From positions 1-21,492 of the forward strand of contig JAFAGL010000020.1 of assembly GCA_023422735.1 (NCBI GenBank): 21,492 nt of DNA, written 5' to 3'. Both the position numbers and the translations under genes were made by a program. How positions within the stretch are numbered: the first letter of the stretch is position 1; every line of letters begins with the position of its first letter. The stretch comes from Pseudomonadota bacterium (lineage in GTDB: Bacteria; Pseudomonadota; Alphaproteobacteria; Rhizobiales; Rhizobiaceae). A model generated the notes under the pieces. It made no database searches, had not been told where the DNA came from, and worked only from the letters and a program-made list of their open reading frames with translations. This document shows positions 13,518 to 21,006 of this stretch, one piece after another.

Positions 13518-14510
13518 ATGATGCCACTTCTCAGCATTCGAAATCTGGTTACAGAATTCAAAAGCCCGAACGGCATTGTTCGTGCTGTTGACGGGGCAAG
13601 CTTTGACGTAAACGCCGGCGAGATTTTTGGCATTGTGGGGGAATCCGGTTGCGGCAAATCCGCGACCTGCCGTTCGGTCCTGCGCTTGTTCGGGGGAGCG
13701 GCCGCTCGAATTGCAAGCGGGAATGTGTTGCTTGAGAATACGGGCGACCTTGCTCAGATGAGCGAACGCGACCTAACATCCGTTCGTGGCCGAGACGTCG
13801 CTTTCATTTTTCAAGATCCATTGACCGCCCTGAACCCGACCATGAAGATTGGGCGGCAGATCTCCGAGATAATTCAGCGTCATCGCAAAGTCTCTGCCAA
13901 AGCCGCGCGCGCGGGAGCGCTGCAGCTTCTTCGCGATGTGCATATTACATCAGCGGAACGCCGTCTCGACTCATATCCGCACGAACTTTCCGGCGGGCTA
14001 CGCCAGCGCGTCATGATCGCGATGGCATTGGCGCTGCAGCCCAGGCTCATCATCGCCGATGAGCCGACAACAGCGCTGGACGTGACCGTTCAGGATCAGA
14101 TCCTGAAACTGCTGAGAGAACGAAGCGACAGCACAAAGACCGCAATCATCCTTGTCACGCATGACCTTGGTGTCGTGTCCGAGGTCTGCGATCGAGTTGC
14201 GGTGATGTATGCGGGCCGCCTGGTTGAACAAGGACCGGTGCGAAAGGTTCTGGATACACCCGTCCACCCCTACACGCGCGCGCTCCTTGCTGCACTTCCA
14301 GGTCAGAGTGATCTCGACAGGGAGTTGACACCGATCGAAGGTGCTCCGCCGAGTTTGGTGAACCCACCGGATGGGTGCCGCTTTGCTCCTCGCTGTACCC
14401 TTGCGCAGGACATCTGCGTCAGCGGACCGCCGCCGCAAATTCGGGCGCGACGCGATCCGGAGCATCTCGATGCATGCCTGTTGAAGGAGCTCGATCATGT
14501 CCCAGCTTGA
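13518..14510 (+). CDS. Peptide-type ABC transporter ATPase 1 (DppD/OppD type)
   Basis: A 330-residue cytoplasmic ATPase. The Walker A loop is GESGCGKSAT at about 41-50, the Q-loop FQDPLTALNPTMKIG, and the signature LSGGLRQRVMIAMAL has leucine where glutamine or methionine is more usual. Walker B is LIIADEPTTALDV, and the switch histidine sits in ILVTHDLGVV. The C-terminal extension with VHPYTRALLAALP and DGCRFAPRC identifies the oligopeptide/dipeptide subgroup; in relatives this cysteine-containing tail can bind an iron-sulfur cluster or take part in regulation. The ATG at 13518 directly follows the stop of the second permease, with a second ATG next to it. It overlaps the next ATPase gene by 14 bases. 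It forms a heterodimer with that protein to power import. Confidence 0.96.
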   Translation: MMPLLSIRNLVTEFKSPNGIVRAVDGASFDVNAGEIFGIVGESGCGKSATCRSVLRLFGGAAARIASGNVLLENTGDLAQMSERDLTSVRGRDVAFIFQDPLTALNPTMKIGRQISEIIQRHRKVSAKAARAGALQLLRDVHITSAERRLDSYPHELSGGLRQRVMIAMALALQPRLIIADEPTTALDVTVQDQILKLLRERSDSTKTAIILVTHDLGVVSEVCDRVAVMYAGRLVEQGPVRKVLDTPVHPYTRALLAALPGQSDLDRELTPIEGAPPSLVNPPDGCRFAPRCTLAQDICVSGPPPQIRARRDPEHLDACLLKELDHVPA

Positions 14511-15468
14511 GTTCGAGCATGTCCATCGGCGATTTCCAACCAAGCGGAGTGTGGTCGATCTGCTCGCGGGACGCAAGCAGGCCTATCTCCATGCCGTGCG
14601 GGGCGTCAGTCTCAATGTTGAGCGTGGTGAGATCCTAGGCGTTGTCGGTGAATCCGGATGCGGCAAAAGCACCTTGGCTCGCCTCGGTGTCGGGCTTCAG
14701 GCTTGCGATGACGGGCGGGTGAAGCTCGACGGTAAGCCTTTGGCGGGGCCAGATCGGCAAGGGCGGGTCCAGATGGTGTTCCAGGACCCCTACTCCTCGC
14801 TAAATCCGAGGCTGACGATCGGTGTGCAGCTTGACGAAGTTGTGGCGCAATACGCATCTGAGCTTTCTCGAAAACAACGAGCCGAGCGGGTCGCGGAAGC
14901 GCTGGCTGAAGTGGGCCTCGCACAAGAAACTTCGGCAAAATTTCCCCATGCCTTGTCGGGCGGACAACGCCAGCGTGTCTCGATTGCACGTGCGTTGTTG
15001 CCAGGGCCGCAAATTCTCGTCGCGGACGAACCCGTGTCGGCACTCGATGCCTCGGTTCAGGCTCAGATCATCAATCTTCTGAAACGCCTCAATCGTGAGC
15101 GTGGGTTGACGATTGTCTTTATCTCACACGACATGAATGTTGTGCGATACTTATGCAATCGCGTCGCCGTCATGTATCTTGGCGAGATCGTCGAACTCCG
15201 CGACAGCGCCGGTCTTTTCGCCAACCCAGCGCATCCCTACACATCAGCACTCATCTCAGCAGTTCCAGATATCCGACACGCTCGCAAGAAGCGCGCGGCC
15301 ATATCCGGCGAGATTCCTGATCCTTTCGAAACAATACCAGGCTGCCGATTTGCACCTCGTTGCCCACTGGCGGAGGACGCGTGTTCCCAACCGCAGGAAC
15401 TGCGCCGTTTGCCCTCCGGTGCGCGCGTGAGGTGCTGGAAGGCGAAAGAAGCCGGCTATCAGGATTGA
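14497..15468 (+). CDS. Peptide-type ABC transporter ATPase 2 (DppF/OppF type)
   Basis: A 323-residue cytoplasmic ATPase that partners the preceding one. It shows Walker A GESGCGKST at about 52-60, Q-loop FQDPYSSLNPRLTIG, signature LSGGQRQRVSIARAL, Walker B ILVADEPVSALDAS, switch IFISHDMNVV, and the oligopeptide-type tail AHPYTSALISAVP ... GCRFAPRCPLAEDAC. The N-terminal insertion VHRRFPTKRSVVDLLAGRKQAYLHAVRGVS, between the first strand and the A-loop region, is usual for DppF-type proteins. A strong AAGGAG site lies seven bases before the ATG. The gene ends 11 bases before the serine hydrolase. Confidence 0.96.
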   Translation: MSQLEFEHVHRRFPTKRSVVDLLAGRKQAYLHAVRGVSLNVERGEILGVVGESGCGKSTLARLGVGLQACDDGRVKLDGKPLAGPDRQGRVQMVFQDPYSSLNPRLTIGVQLDEVVAQYASELSRKQRAERVAEALAEVGLAQETSAKFPHALSGGQRQRVSIARALLPGPQILVADEPVSALDASVQAQIINLLKRLNRERGLTIVFISHDMNVVRYLCNRVAVMYLGEIVELRDSAGLFANPAHPYTSALISAVPDIRHARKKRAAISGEIPDPFETIPGCRFAPRCPLAEDACSQPQELRRLPSGARVRCWKAKEAGYQD

Positions 15469-15479
15469 GGTATCGAACC

Positions 15480-16397
15480 ATGTTTTTCAACACGGATCAG
15501 GAATGGACGCAAAGATGCGAGACTGCTGTCGCGCAGATGCTGGAACGCTTCAGTGATGATGGTTTGCGGGAAGACAATTTTGGCCTCGTTGCGCTCCGCG
15601 AGACTGCTAATGGAACCCGACCAATCGGCTTTTCATACCGTGGAGACTGGCAATGCTATCCTTGCAGTCTCGTGAAAGCATTCCACCTCATCCACGTTTT
15701 ACATCGCATTGAAACCTGCGGTCTGGAGGTACACGAAGACCTTTCGCGCGCGATGCGGGACATGATCAAATGGTCATCGAATACTGCCACCAACTATGTC
15801 ATCGACCTGGTGACAGACACAACAGGCGATACCCTTCTCGCTGAACCAGAGTTTTTGTCGTGGCGCGAGCAGCGGGAAGAACTGAACCAGTTTTTCTTGC
15901 GTCAAAACTGGTCGGAGTTCGAGGGTTGCAACATCACACAAAAACTCATGGACGATACGCGCTACGGACGCGAAGCGCAGTTCGCGGGACGTGACGGCGG
16001 CTACTTGAATGTCTTGACCCCCTTGGCGGCCGCCCGACTTATGACCGAGCTATTTACGGGCGATGTGAACTTGTCCGACGCCGGGCGAAAGGCGGCGCAG
16101 GAAATTCTCAACCGGGAACGAACGGACGAGAACCTCAATATCTCGCAATATCAATTGAAGGATTATCTGGGTGAGCGCGCCCCATCCGCCGCGAAAATCT
16201 GGAGCAAGGCGGGGCGCAACGCTTGGACCGGCGACCCCAGGACATCTTTCTACAAGCACGATCTTATCCGCGTGGAAGATGAAGGAAGCACGCCGATCAT
16301 CCTGTCGCTCATGACCTGCGGCAAAGAGCTGGGCGAGAATAATCCAGAACTATTTCCCGCAATCGGCGCGCTTTTATACAATCACCTTCTCTACTGA
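15480..16397 (+). CDS. Serine hydrolase with class A beta-lactamase fold, no signal peptide
   Basis: The frame is open from 15360, but ATG 15480 with an AGGATTGAGG site just upstream is the sensible start and gives 305 residues. The SxxK nucleophile motif is S63-L-V-K66 in YPCSLVKAFHLI; an SxN-like motif is S99-S-N101 in KWSSNTATNYVID; and K243-A-G in IWSKAGR replaces the usual KTG. These, in this order and spacing, indicate the penicillin-binding/beta-lactamase superfamily, probably the PF13354 type. There is no export signal, so it should act in the cytoplasm, where cell-wall or beta-lactam substrates are not expected. As last gene of a peptide-type importer operon, it may hydrolyse an amide or ester bond in the imported compound. 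A resistance role is unlikely. The precise substrate is unknown. Confidence 0.85.
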   Translation: MFFNTDQEWTQRCETAVAQMLERFSDDGLREDNFGLVALRETANGTRPIGFSYRGDWQCYPCSLVKAFHLIHVLHRIETCGLEVHEDLSRAMRDMIKWSSNTATNYVIDLVTDTTGDTLLAEPEFLSWREQREELNQFFLRQNWSEFEGCNITQKLMDDTRYGREAQFAGRDGGYLNVLTPLAAARLMTELFTGDVNLSDAGRKAAQEILNRERTDENLNISQYQLKDYLGERAPSAAKIWSKAGRNAWTGDPRTSFYKHDLIRVEDEGSTPIILSLMTCGKELGENNPELFPAIGALLYNHLLY

Positions 16398-16707
16398 AAA
16401 ACTGACACCGCACGGCTGATTGCAGAGCCCAGAGCATGTAACATCGAAGCTATCTGTGCTCGCATCGCTTGCGACAGGATACTGCGCGCAGACACTCTGG
16501 ATGAGCCGATAGGGTTATGGTCAGGTGAACTGCGGCGGCGATGGCAGAACTGGCGGGCTGTTCAGCTAAAGTCTCCCGAGCTGGACCGCCCTTCCGGGGA
16601 TCAGCATCATCTCAATAAATGAAGCCGGTCGAACGATCGTGACGTTGATCGGCTTTTATCGTGCTGACGCCTCCTTTTCCCGACGCCAAGATCAGCCCTA
16701 CCGTGCT
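16398..16707. other. Gene-free stretch between converging genes
   Basis: About 310 bases separate the serine hydrolase from the minus-strand monooxygenase. I find no gene in it. The only clear element is the terminator at 16622-16657; the rest shows no repeats or RNA-like folds that I can support. Confidence 0.6.
16622..16657 (+). terminator. Rho-independent terminator of the peptide-type ABC operon
   Basis: AAGCCGGTCGA (16622-16632) pairs with TTGATCGGCTT (16645-16655), eleven pairs including two G-U, and the stem can extend inward with AACG/CGTT. A T-run completes it at 16654-16657. It lies 225 bases beyond the serine hydrolase stop and would end plus-strand transcription before it meets the convergent monooxygenase gene. 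Confidence 0.7.
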
Positions 16708-18042
16708 CTATCGGCTATGTGCCCTGAGCCTGGAAGAGCCAAGCTTTTCGCGGAACGTACCGCTTCGATAAGACGTCTTGAACCGGCCACGAGTTTGCAG
16801 TTCCGGCACCAGCAGATCGACGATCGTCTCAAGGGTAGTCGGCACCGAAAGGCGGGCGAGATTGAATCCATCTATCCCCGTTGTGTCAGCCCAGTCCAAC
16901 ATCTGGTCTGCGACTACGGACGCTGTGCCATAGAAGAACGGCGCGCGTGCGCCGGTTGAGGTCAGCGAAACGAGGTCCTTTGCCAAAACTGGCTTGGGCG
17001 CCTTGGCCGTCATGTTCTCCAGCGTCGACTGGATCGCGTTGGAACGGGCAAAGGGCACTACGTCCTCAGGCGCGAGCGTGGACAGGTCCATGCCTGTCCA
17101 ACCAGAAACGAGAGCCAGCTGCCCCGCCGCGTCAAGATGACGAGAATATTCCGCGTAAAGCTCTTTGGCTTCGAGGTGGGTCGGCGCGACGATCACGTTG
17201 CCGCCCAGGAAGATGCTCATGTCAGCCGGGCTGCGATTTTCAGCCTTCGCAGCGTCGCGAAGTTTGCCGACCGTTCCCGAGACGATCTTCTGGCTCGGCC
17301 CGTTGATGAACACGCATTCGGCGTGGCGTGCCGCAAACTGCCGTCCGCGATCAGAAGTGCCTGCCTGGAACAGAACCGGCGTCCGCTGTGGCGATGGTTC
17401 AGACAGGTGGATCCCATCCACCTTGAAATACGGTCCATCGTGATGGACGGCATGAACCTTCGCTGGATCCGTGAACATGCCGCGCGAGGTATCGCGCTGC
17501 ACGGCGTCCTCCTCCCACGAGCTTTCCCAGAGCTTGTAGATGGCGGCCATGAAATCCTCGGCGACATCGTAGCGCGCGTCATGCTCCGTTTGCAGCATGC
17601 GACCCATGCCACGTGCGCCGCTTTCGAGATAGCCTGTGACGATGTTCCAGCCGATGCGACCTTGCGTCATGTGATCGAGGGTCGAAAACCGGCGAGCAAG
17701 TTGAAAAGGATGCTCGAAGCTGAGATTGGCGGTGATGCCGAAGCCGATATTCTTCGTTACGTGCGCCATTGCCGACACGGGCACGACAGGATCCATGTTC
17801 GGTATCTGCGCACCGGCTCGCAATGCTGCGTCCGGTGACTTGCCATAGACGTCATAGACGCCGAACACATCCGCGATAAAGATCGCATCGAGCAGACCGC
17901 GCTCGGCAGTGCGCGCCATTTCGGTCCAGTAATCGAGGCGATTGTAGTCTACCGCTCGATCCCCCGGGAGACGCCAGAGCCCGGCCCAGTTGTGGACAGG
18001 CGCGCACATCTGGAACGTGTTCAGTCGCAGCTCTTTGGCCAT
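16708..18042 (-). CDS. LLM-class flavin-dependent monooxygenase (NtaA/SnaA/DszA/DmoA type)
   Basis: A 444-residue cytoplasmic enzyme expected to use reduced FMN supplied by a separate flavin reductase and oxygen to attack an organic substrate. The length and the opening phrases (LRLNTFQMCAPVHNWAGLWRLPGDRAVDYNRLDYWTEMARTAERGLLDAIFIADVFGVYD) match the nitrilotriacetate monooxygenase / dibenzothiophene-sulfone / dimethyl sulfide monooxygenase group. So do HVTKNIGFGITANLSFEHPFQLARRFSTLDHMTQGRIGWNIVTG and LFQAGTSDRGRQFAARHAECVF. Members break C-N or C-S bonds or oxidise ring compounds. The ATG at 18042 has GAGG five bases upstream. No flavin reductase gene is visible nearby. It diverges from a Liv-type importer across a 260-base region with shared sequence blocks, which suggests that the importer brings in its substrate. 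Confidence 0.93.
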   Translation of the reverse strand: MAKELRLNTFQMCAPVHNWAGLWRLPGDRAVDYNRLDYWTEMARTAERGLLDAIFIADVFGVYDVYGKSPDAALRAGAQIPNMDPVVPVSAMAHVTKNIGFGITANLSFEHPFQLARRFSTLDHMTQGRIGWNIVTGYLESGARGMGRMLQTEHDARYDVAEDFMAAIYKLWESSWEEDAVQRDTSRGMFTDPAKVHAVHHDGPYFKVDGIHLSEPSPQRTPVLFQAGTSDRGRQFAARHAECVFINGPSQKIVSGTVGKLRDAAKAENRSPADMSIFLGGNVIVAPTHLEAKELYAEYSRHLDAAGQLALVSGWTGMDLSTLAPEDVVPFARSNAIQSTLENMTAKAPKPVLAKDLVSLTSTGARAPFFYGTASVVADQMLDWADTTGIDGFNLARLSVPTTLETIVDLLVPELQTRGRFKTSYRSGTFREKLGSSRLRAHSR

Positions 18043-18077
18043 CTATGCCTCGCTGAAATAAGATTCTACCACAGATC

Positions 18078-18231
18078 GCCTGAAGCGAATCCAGTGCTCC
18101 GGGCGGCAAGCGGCGCAACGCACGGGTTGCGTTTTGCCTGTTGAGTGTTTCAGCTTGGTTGACTCCCAACGTGAGCAAACGTACTCGCGGTGCCGACTTA
18201 ACAGGCAACGGAATTCGCTTCAACCTCAGGC
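18078..18231. promoter_or_regulatory. Nested inverted repeats in the divergent control region
   Basis: Two pairs of inverted blocks lie between the monooxygenase and the Liv binding protein. GAAGCGAAT (18082-18090) matches ATTCGCTTC (18213-18221) exactly, and GCCTG (18078) matches CAGGC (18227-18231). Inside, TTGCCTGTTGAG (18134-18145) matches CTTAACAGGCAA (18197-18208) with one mismatch. The left arm holds an extra segment of roughly 40 bases that includes a CGCAAC/GTTGCG hairpin at 18114-18131. Each gene thus has a copy of the same blocks in the same orientation relative to itself, as expected if one regulator binds both sides. Confidence 0.6.
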
Positions 18232-18302
18232 AAACTGCCGATGCTGCGAAGAACGGAGCCTCTGAAATGGCTCGAAACGTATCTAGCCTGAGGAAGAATC
18301 GG

Positions 18303-19520
18303 ATGACCCTTTTTCACCTTTTGCGTCGGTCGGTGCTGGGTGCGACCCTTGTTGCAGTTCTTGGTGCTTGGAGCCTGCCGGCGCTCGCGCAGGAAGGCTC
18401 GATCAAGCTCGGCCTGCTCGCCCCGTTCAGCGGTTCGGGCGGCCCCTACGGCAAGGAAGAAGAAGAAGCCGCCAAGGCCGCCGTCGCCGTCATCAACGAA
18501 GCGGGCGGTGTGCTCGGCCGCCAGCTGGAACTGGTCGTCGCTGACGATGAAACGCAGCCGACCGCCGGCGTTGCCGCGGCCCGCAAGCTGATCGACGTCG
18601 ACAAAGTTGTCTCAATCTCCGGTGTCTGGTCGAGCGCGGTTGCTCTGGCCGTTAAACCGATCGCCATTGAGAAGGGTGTGATCCTCACCACAAACGGCTC
18701 GGCCGACGAGATCACGCAGGGCGACAACAAGAACCTGGTCTGGCGATTCCAGACCAATGGCAAGGACTGGGGCGATGCCTTCGGCAAGGCATTCCTGAAG
18801 GACGGCGTCAAGACGGCTTCCATCCTTGTGCTGCAAACCCCGTTCACCTTGTCCACCATCCAGCCGTTCAAGGACACGTTCACGGCCGGTGGCGGCGAAA
18901 TCCTGCAGGAGGTAAAGTTCAACCCGAACCAGCCTTCTTACCGGGTGGAAGTCGACAAAATCCTGGCATCGGAGCCTGAGGCGCTTTTCGTTGCGGCTTA
19001 CGTGAACGAGTTATCCGCCGTGGTGAAGGAGGCGTATCGCAATGGTTTTGAGGGAACCATCTATGCATATGGCAACGCGGCTGGATCCAACGGCCAATTC
19101 GTTGCCAATGTCGGCAAGGAACTCGCCGAGGGCGTGCATCACACCCAGCACGTGCCCGTGGAGAAGTCGGAAGCCTACGCTCTTTATCTGAACCGCATCG
19201 GCCAACCTGAGGGCACGGTGATGAGCTTTGGTGCGCAGGTCTTCGACCAGATCGTGCTCACCGCACTTGCGATCGAGAAGGCAGGCTCCACCGAGGGCGC
19301 CAAGGTCGGCGCGGCCTTCCCTGAACTGGTGAATGGCGATGGCCCGTCCATCGGCGACCCCGCAAAGGCGCTGGAAGCGCTGCGCGCCGGCACAGCCTTC
19401 CGCTATTCGGGCGCGGCATCCGACTTCCGCTTCGAGGCGAATGGCGATCAGTCCAACCTTGCTTACGGGCACTTCGTCATCAAGGACGGCGAAAGCGAGC
19501 TGGTGGACATCATCCGGTGA
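18303..19520 (+). CDS. Branched-chain amino acid-type (Liv/HAAT) ABC transporter substrate-binding protein
   Basis: The frame is open from 18141, but ATG 18303, with GAGGA eight or so bases upstream, is followed directly by a clean Sec signal peptide: basic start with two arginines, hydrophobic core, and LPALA cut after residue 29. The protein is then 405 residues. Type I periplasmic-binding features are present: IKLGLLAPFSGSGGPYGKEEEEAAKAAVAVINEAGGVLGRQLELVVADDETQPTAGVAAARKLID and later ISGVWSSAVALAVKPIAIEKGV. Such proteins bind amino acids, amides, urea, or aromatic acids. The divergent flavin monooxygenase hints at an organic nitrogen or sulfur compound rather than leucine. Its stop overlaps the GTG start of LivG. 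Confidence 0.93.
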   Translation: MTLFHLLRRSVLGATLVAVLGAWSLPALAQEGSIKLGLLAPFSGSGGPYGKEEEEAAKAAVAVINEAGGVLGRQLELVVADDETQPTAGVAAARKLIDVDKVVSISGVWSSAVALAVKPIAIEKGVILTTNGSADEITQGDNKNLVWRFQTNGKDWGDAFGKAFLKDGVKTASILVLQTPFTLSTIQPFKDTFTAGGGEILQEVKFNPNQPSYRVEVDKILASEPEALFVAAYVNELSAVVKEAYRNGFEGTIYAYGNAAGSNGQFVANVGKELAEGVHHTQHVPVEKSEAYALYLNRIGQPEGTVMSFGAQVFDQIVLTALAIEKAGSTEGAKVGAAFPELVNGDGPSIGDPAKALEALRAGTAFRYSGAASDFRFEANGDQSNLAYGHFVIKDGESELVDIIR

Positions 19521-20278
19521 CGATGCTGGAAGGTCGAAACCTGACGGTCCGCTATGACGGCTTCACGGCGCTCGATGGTGTTTCCGTTCAGCTGCAGAAG
19601 GGAATGGTGACCGGCCTGATCGGTCCCAACGGCGCGGGAAAATCGACGCTGTTTTCCGTGCTTGCCGGATCGGTGATCCCATCGCGCGGTTCGGTCCTAT
19701 TCGGGGGCGAGGACATCACGTCACGCCCGCCTGTGCTTCGTGCGCGGCTGGGTCTTGGACGCTCTTTCCAGTTGTCGCGGGACCTTGCAGGCCTCACCGT
19801 TCTGGAAAATCTCCTGGTTGCTCAGCCGCAACGGGAATTCGAGGGGATCGGAGCAGCGCTGTTTCGACGCGGCGCCTCGAAGGAGCGGCAAACGCGCATG
19901 GTGGAGAAGGCACGGGCGCTTCTTGATCGCGTGGACCTGTGGCGCCTCGCAGATCAGCCTTCCGCTGCACTTTCAGGTGGCCAGAAGAAGCTGCTCGATC
20001 TGTGCCGCGTTTTGATGCTCGAGCCGCGCTTCATCCTCCTTGACGAGCCGAGTGCCGGCGTCAACCCGACACGGATTGGCGAAATAACCGACTTCATCGG
20101 CAGCCTGCTTGCCGAGGGCATCTCCTTCGGCATGGTGGAGCACAATATGGGCATGGTGGCAGCCTTGTGCGACCGGGTCTATGCCTTGGCCGAAGGCAAA
20201 CTCGTGGCGCAGGGAAGTTTCGCCGAGGTCACTGCCAATGACGATGTCGCACGCGCTTATCTGGGGGTTGGCGCATGA
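19517..20278 (+). CDS. livG: Liv-type ABC transporter ATPase LivG
   Basis: A 253-residue cytoplasmic ATPase. It has Walker A GLIGPNGAGKST at about 32-43, Q-loop region GLGRSFQLSRDLAGLTVLENL, signature LSGGQKKLLDLCRVLM, Walker B FILLDEPSAGVNP and switch VEHNMGMV. The 'FQ...LTVLENL' and 'EHNMGMV' phrases identify LivG rather than LivF. The signature has KKLLDLCR where KRLVELAR-like residues are common. The frame opens with GTG at 19517, overlapping the stop of the binding-protein gene by four bases; ATG 19523 is an alternative start. It ends in a four-base ATGA overlap with livF. Confidence 0.95.
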   Translation: MTMLEGRNLTVRYDGFTALDGVSVQLQKGMVTGLIGPNGAGKSTLFSVLAGSVIPSRGSVLFGGEDITSRPPVLRARLGLGRSFQLSRDLAGLTVLENLLVAQPQREFEGIGAALFRRGASKERQTRMVEKARALLDRVDLWRLADQPSAALSGGQKKLLDLCRVLMLEPRFILLDEPSAGVNPTRIGEITDFIGSLLAEGISFGMVEHNMGMVAALCDRVYALAEGKLVAQGSFAEVTANDDVARAYLGVGA

Positions 20279-21006
20279 GCATCCAGGCAAAGAGCCTCAC
20301 CGCCGACGGCTTGGTTGCAGGCTACGGCGGACAACCGGTTCTGCATGGTGTCAGCTTTACCGCGCGCGCGGGCGAAATCCTGACCGTCGTCGGGCCAAAC
20401 GGCTCGGGCAAGTCCACGCTGATCAAGACCGTGCTGGGTTTGATCAAGCCGATGGAAGGACGCATCCTGCTTGACGACCGGGACATCACGCCCCTTTCGC
20501 CCTCGCAACGCGCCGGGGCCGGCATCGGTTATCTTCCCCAGGAAGCCAATGTTTTTCCCAACATGACCGTGCTGGAAAACCTGCGGCTAGGATTGGAATT
20601 CCTCCAAGGCAAGGAAGGCAAGACATTCGAGACACGTCTTGAGGAAATCCTCGACCTGTTCCCGGAAATCCGCGTGAAGCTTTCCGTGCGCGCCGGTCTC
20701 CTATCCGGCGGGCAGCGCCAGATGGTAGCCATGGCGTCGGCGCTGATGCCCGGACCCTCGGTGCTGGCGCTCGACGAACCATCCGCCGGATTGTCTCCGC
20801 GCAATGCGGAACTGCTGTTTGAAATCATCGGCCGCATCTCACGATCGGGCGTGACCCTCTTCCTGATTGAGCAGAACACGCAACTCGGGCTCGGAGCGTC
20901 GGATGCTGGCTTGGTGCTGGTATCAGGCGAGGTGAAGCTTTCGGGCAAGGCGTCGGACATCCTTGCTGCGCCCGAAATCAGGCGTCTCTATCTCGGGGGG
21001 GCCTGA
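20275..21006 (+). CDS. livF: Liv-type ABC transporter ATPase LivF
   Basis: A 243-residue cytoplasmic ATPase partnering LivG. It shows Walker A VVGPNGSGKST at about 38-48, GIGYLPQEANVFPNMTVLENLRLGLEF (the Q-loop style of LivF, with a YLPQ phrase), signature LLSGGQRQMVAMASALM, Walker B VLALDEPSAGLSP and switch FLIEQNTQLGL. The C-terminal GEVKLSGKASDILAAPEIRRLYLGG is the usual LivF ending. It overlaps livG by four bases and livH by one, so the cassette is translated as a unit. Confidence 0.95.
   Translation: MSIQAKSLTADGLVAGYGGQPVLHGVSFTARAGEILTVVGPNGSGKSTLIKTVLGLIKPMEGRILLDDRDITPLSPSQRAGAGIGYLPQEANVFPNMTVLENLRLGLEFLQGKEGKTFETRLEEILDLFPEIRVKLSVRAGLLSGGQRQMVAMASALMPGPSVLALDEPSAGLSPRNAELLFEIIGRISRSGVTLFLIEQNTQLGLGASDAGLVLVSGEVKLSGKASDILAAPEIRRLYLGGA

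Noticed and set aside
15360..15479. Upstream extension of the serine hydrolase to 15360
   Set aside because: It would overlap the preceding ATPase gene by over 100 bases in another frame and has no good ribosome site; ATG 15480 has one.
15480..16397. Beta-lactam resistance gene
   Set aside because: No signal peptide, KAG instead of KTG, and location as last gene of an importer operon make antibiotic resistance an unlikely role.
18141..18302. Upstream extension of the Liv binding protein to 18141
   Set aside because: It would bury the signal peptide behind about 54 residues and run through the inverted-repeat control region; ATG 18303 has a ribosome site and a clean signal peptide.
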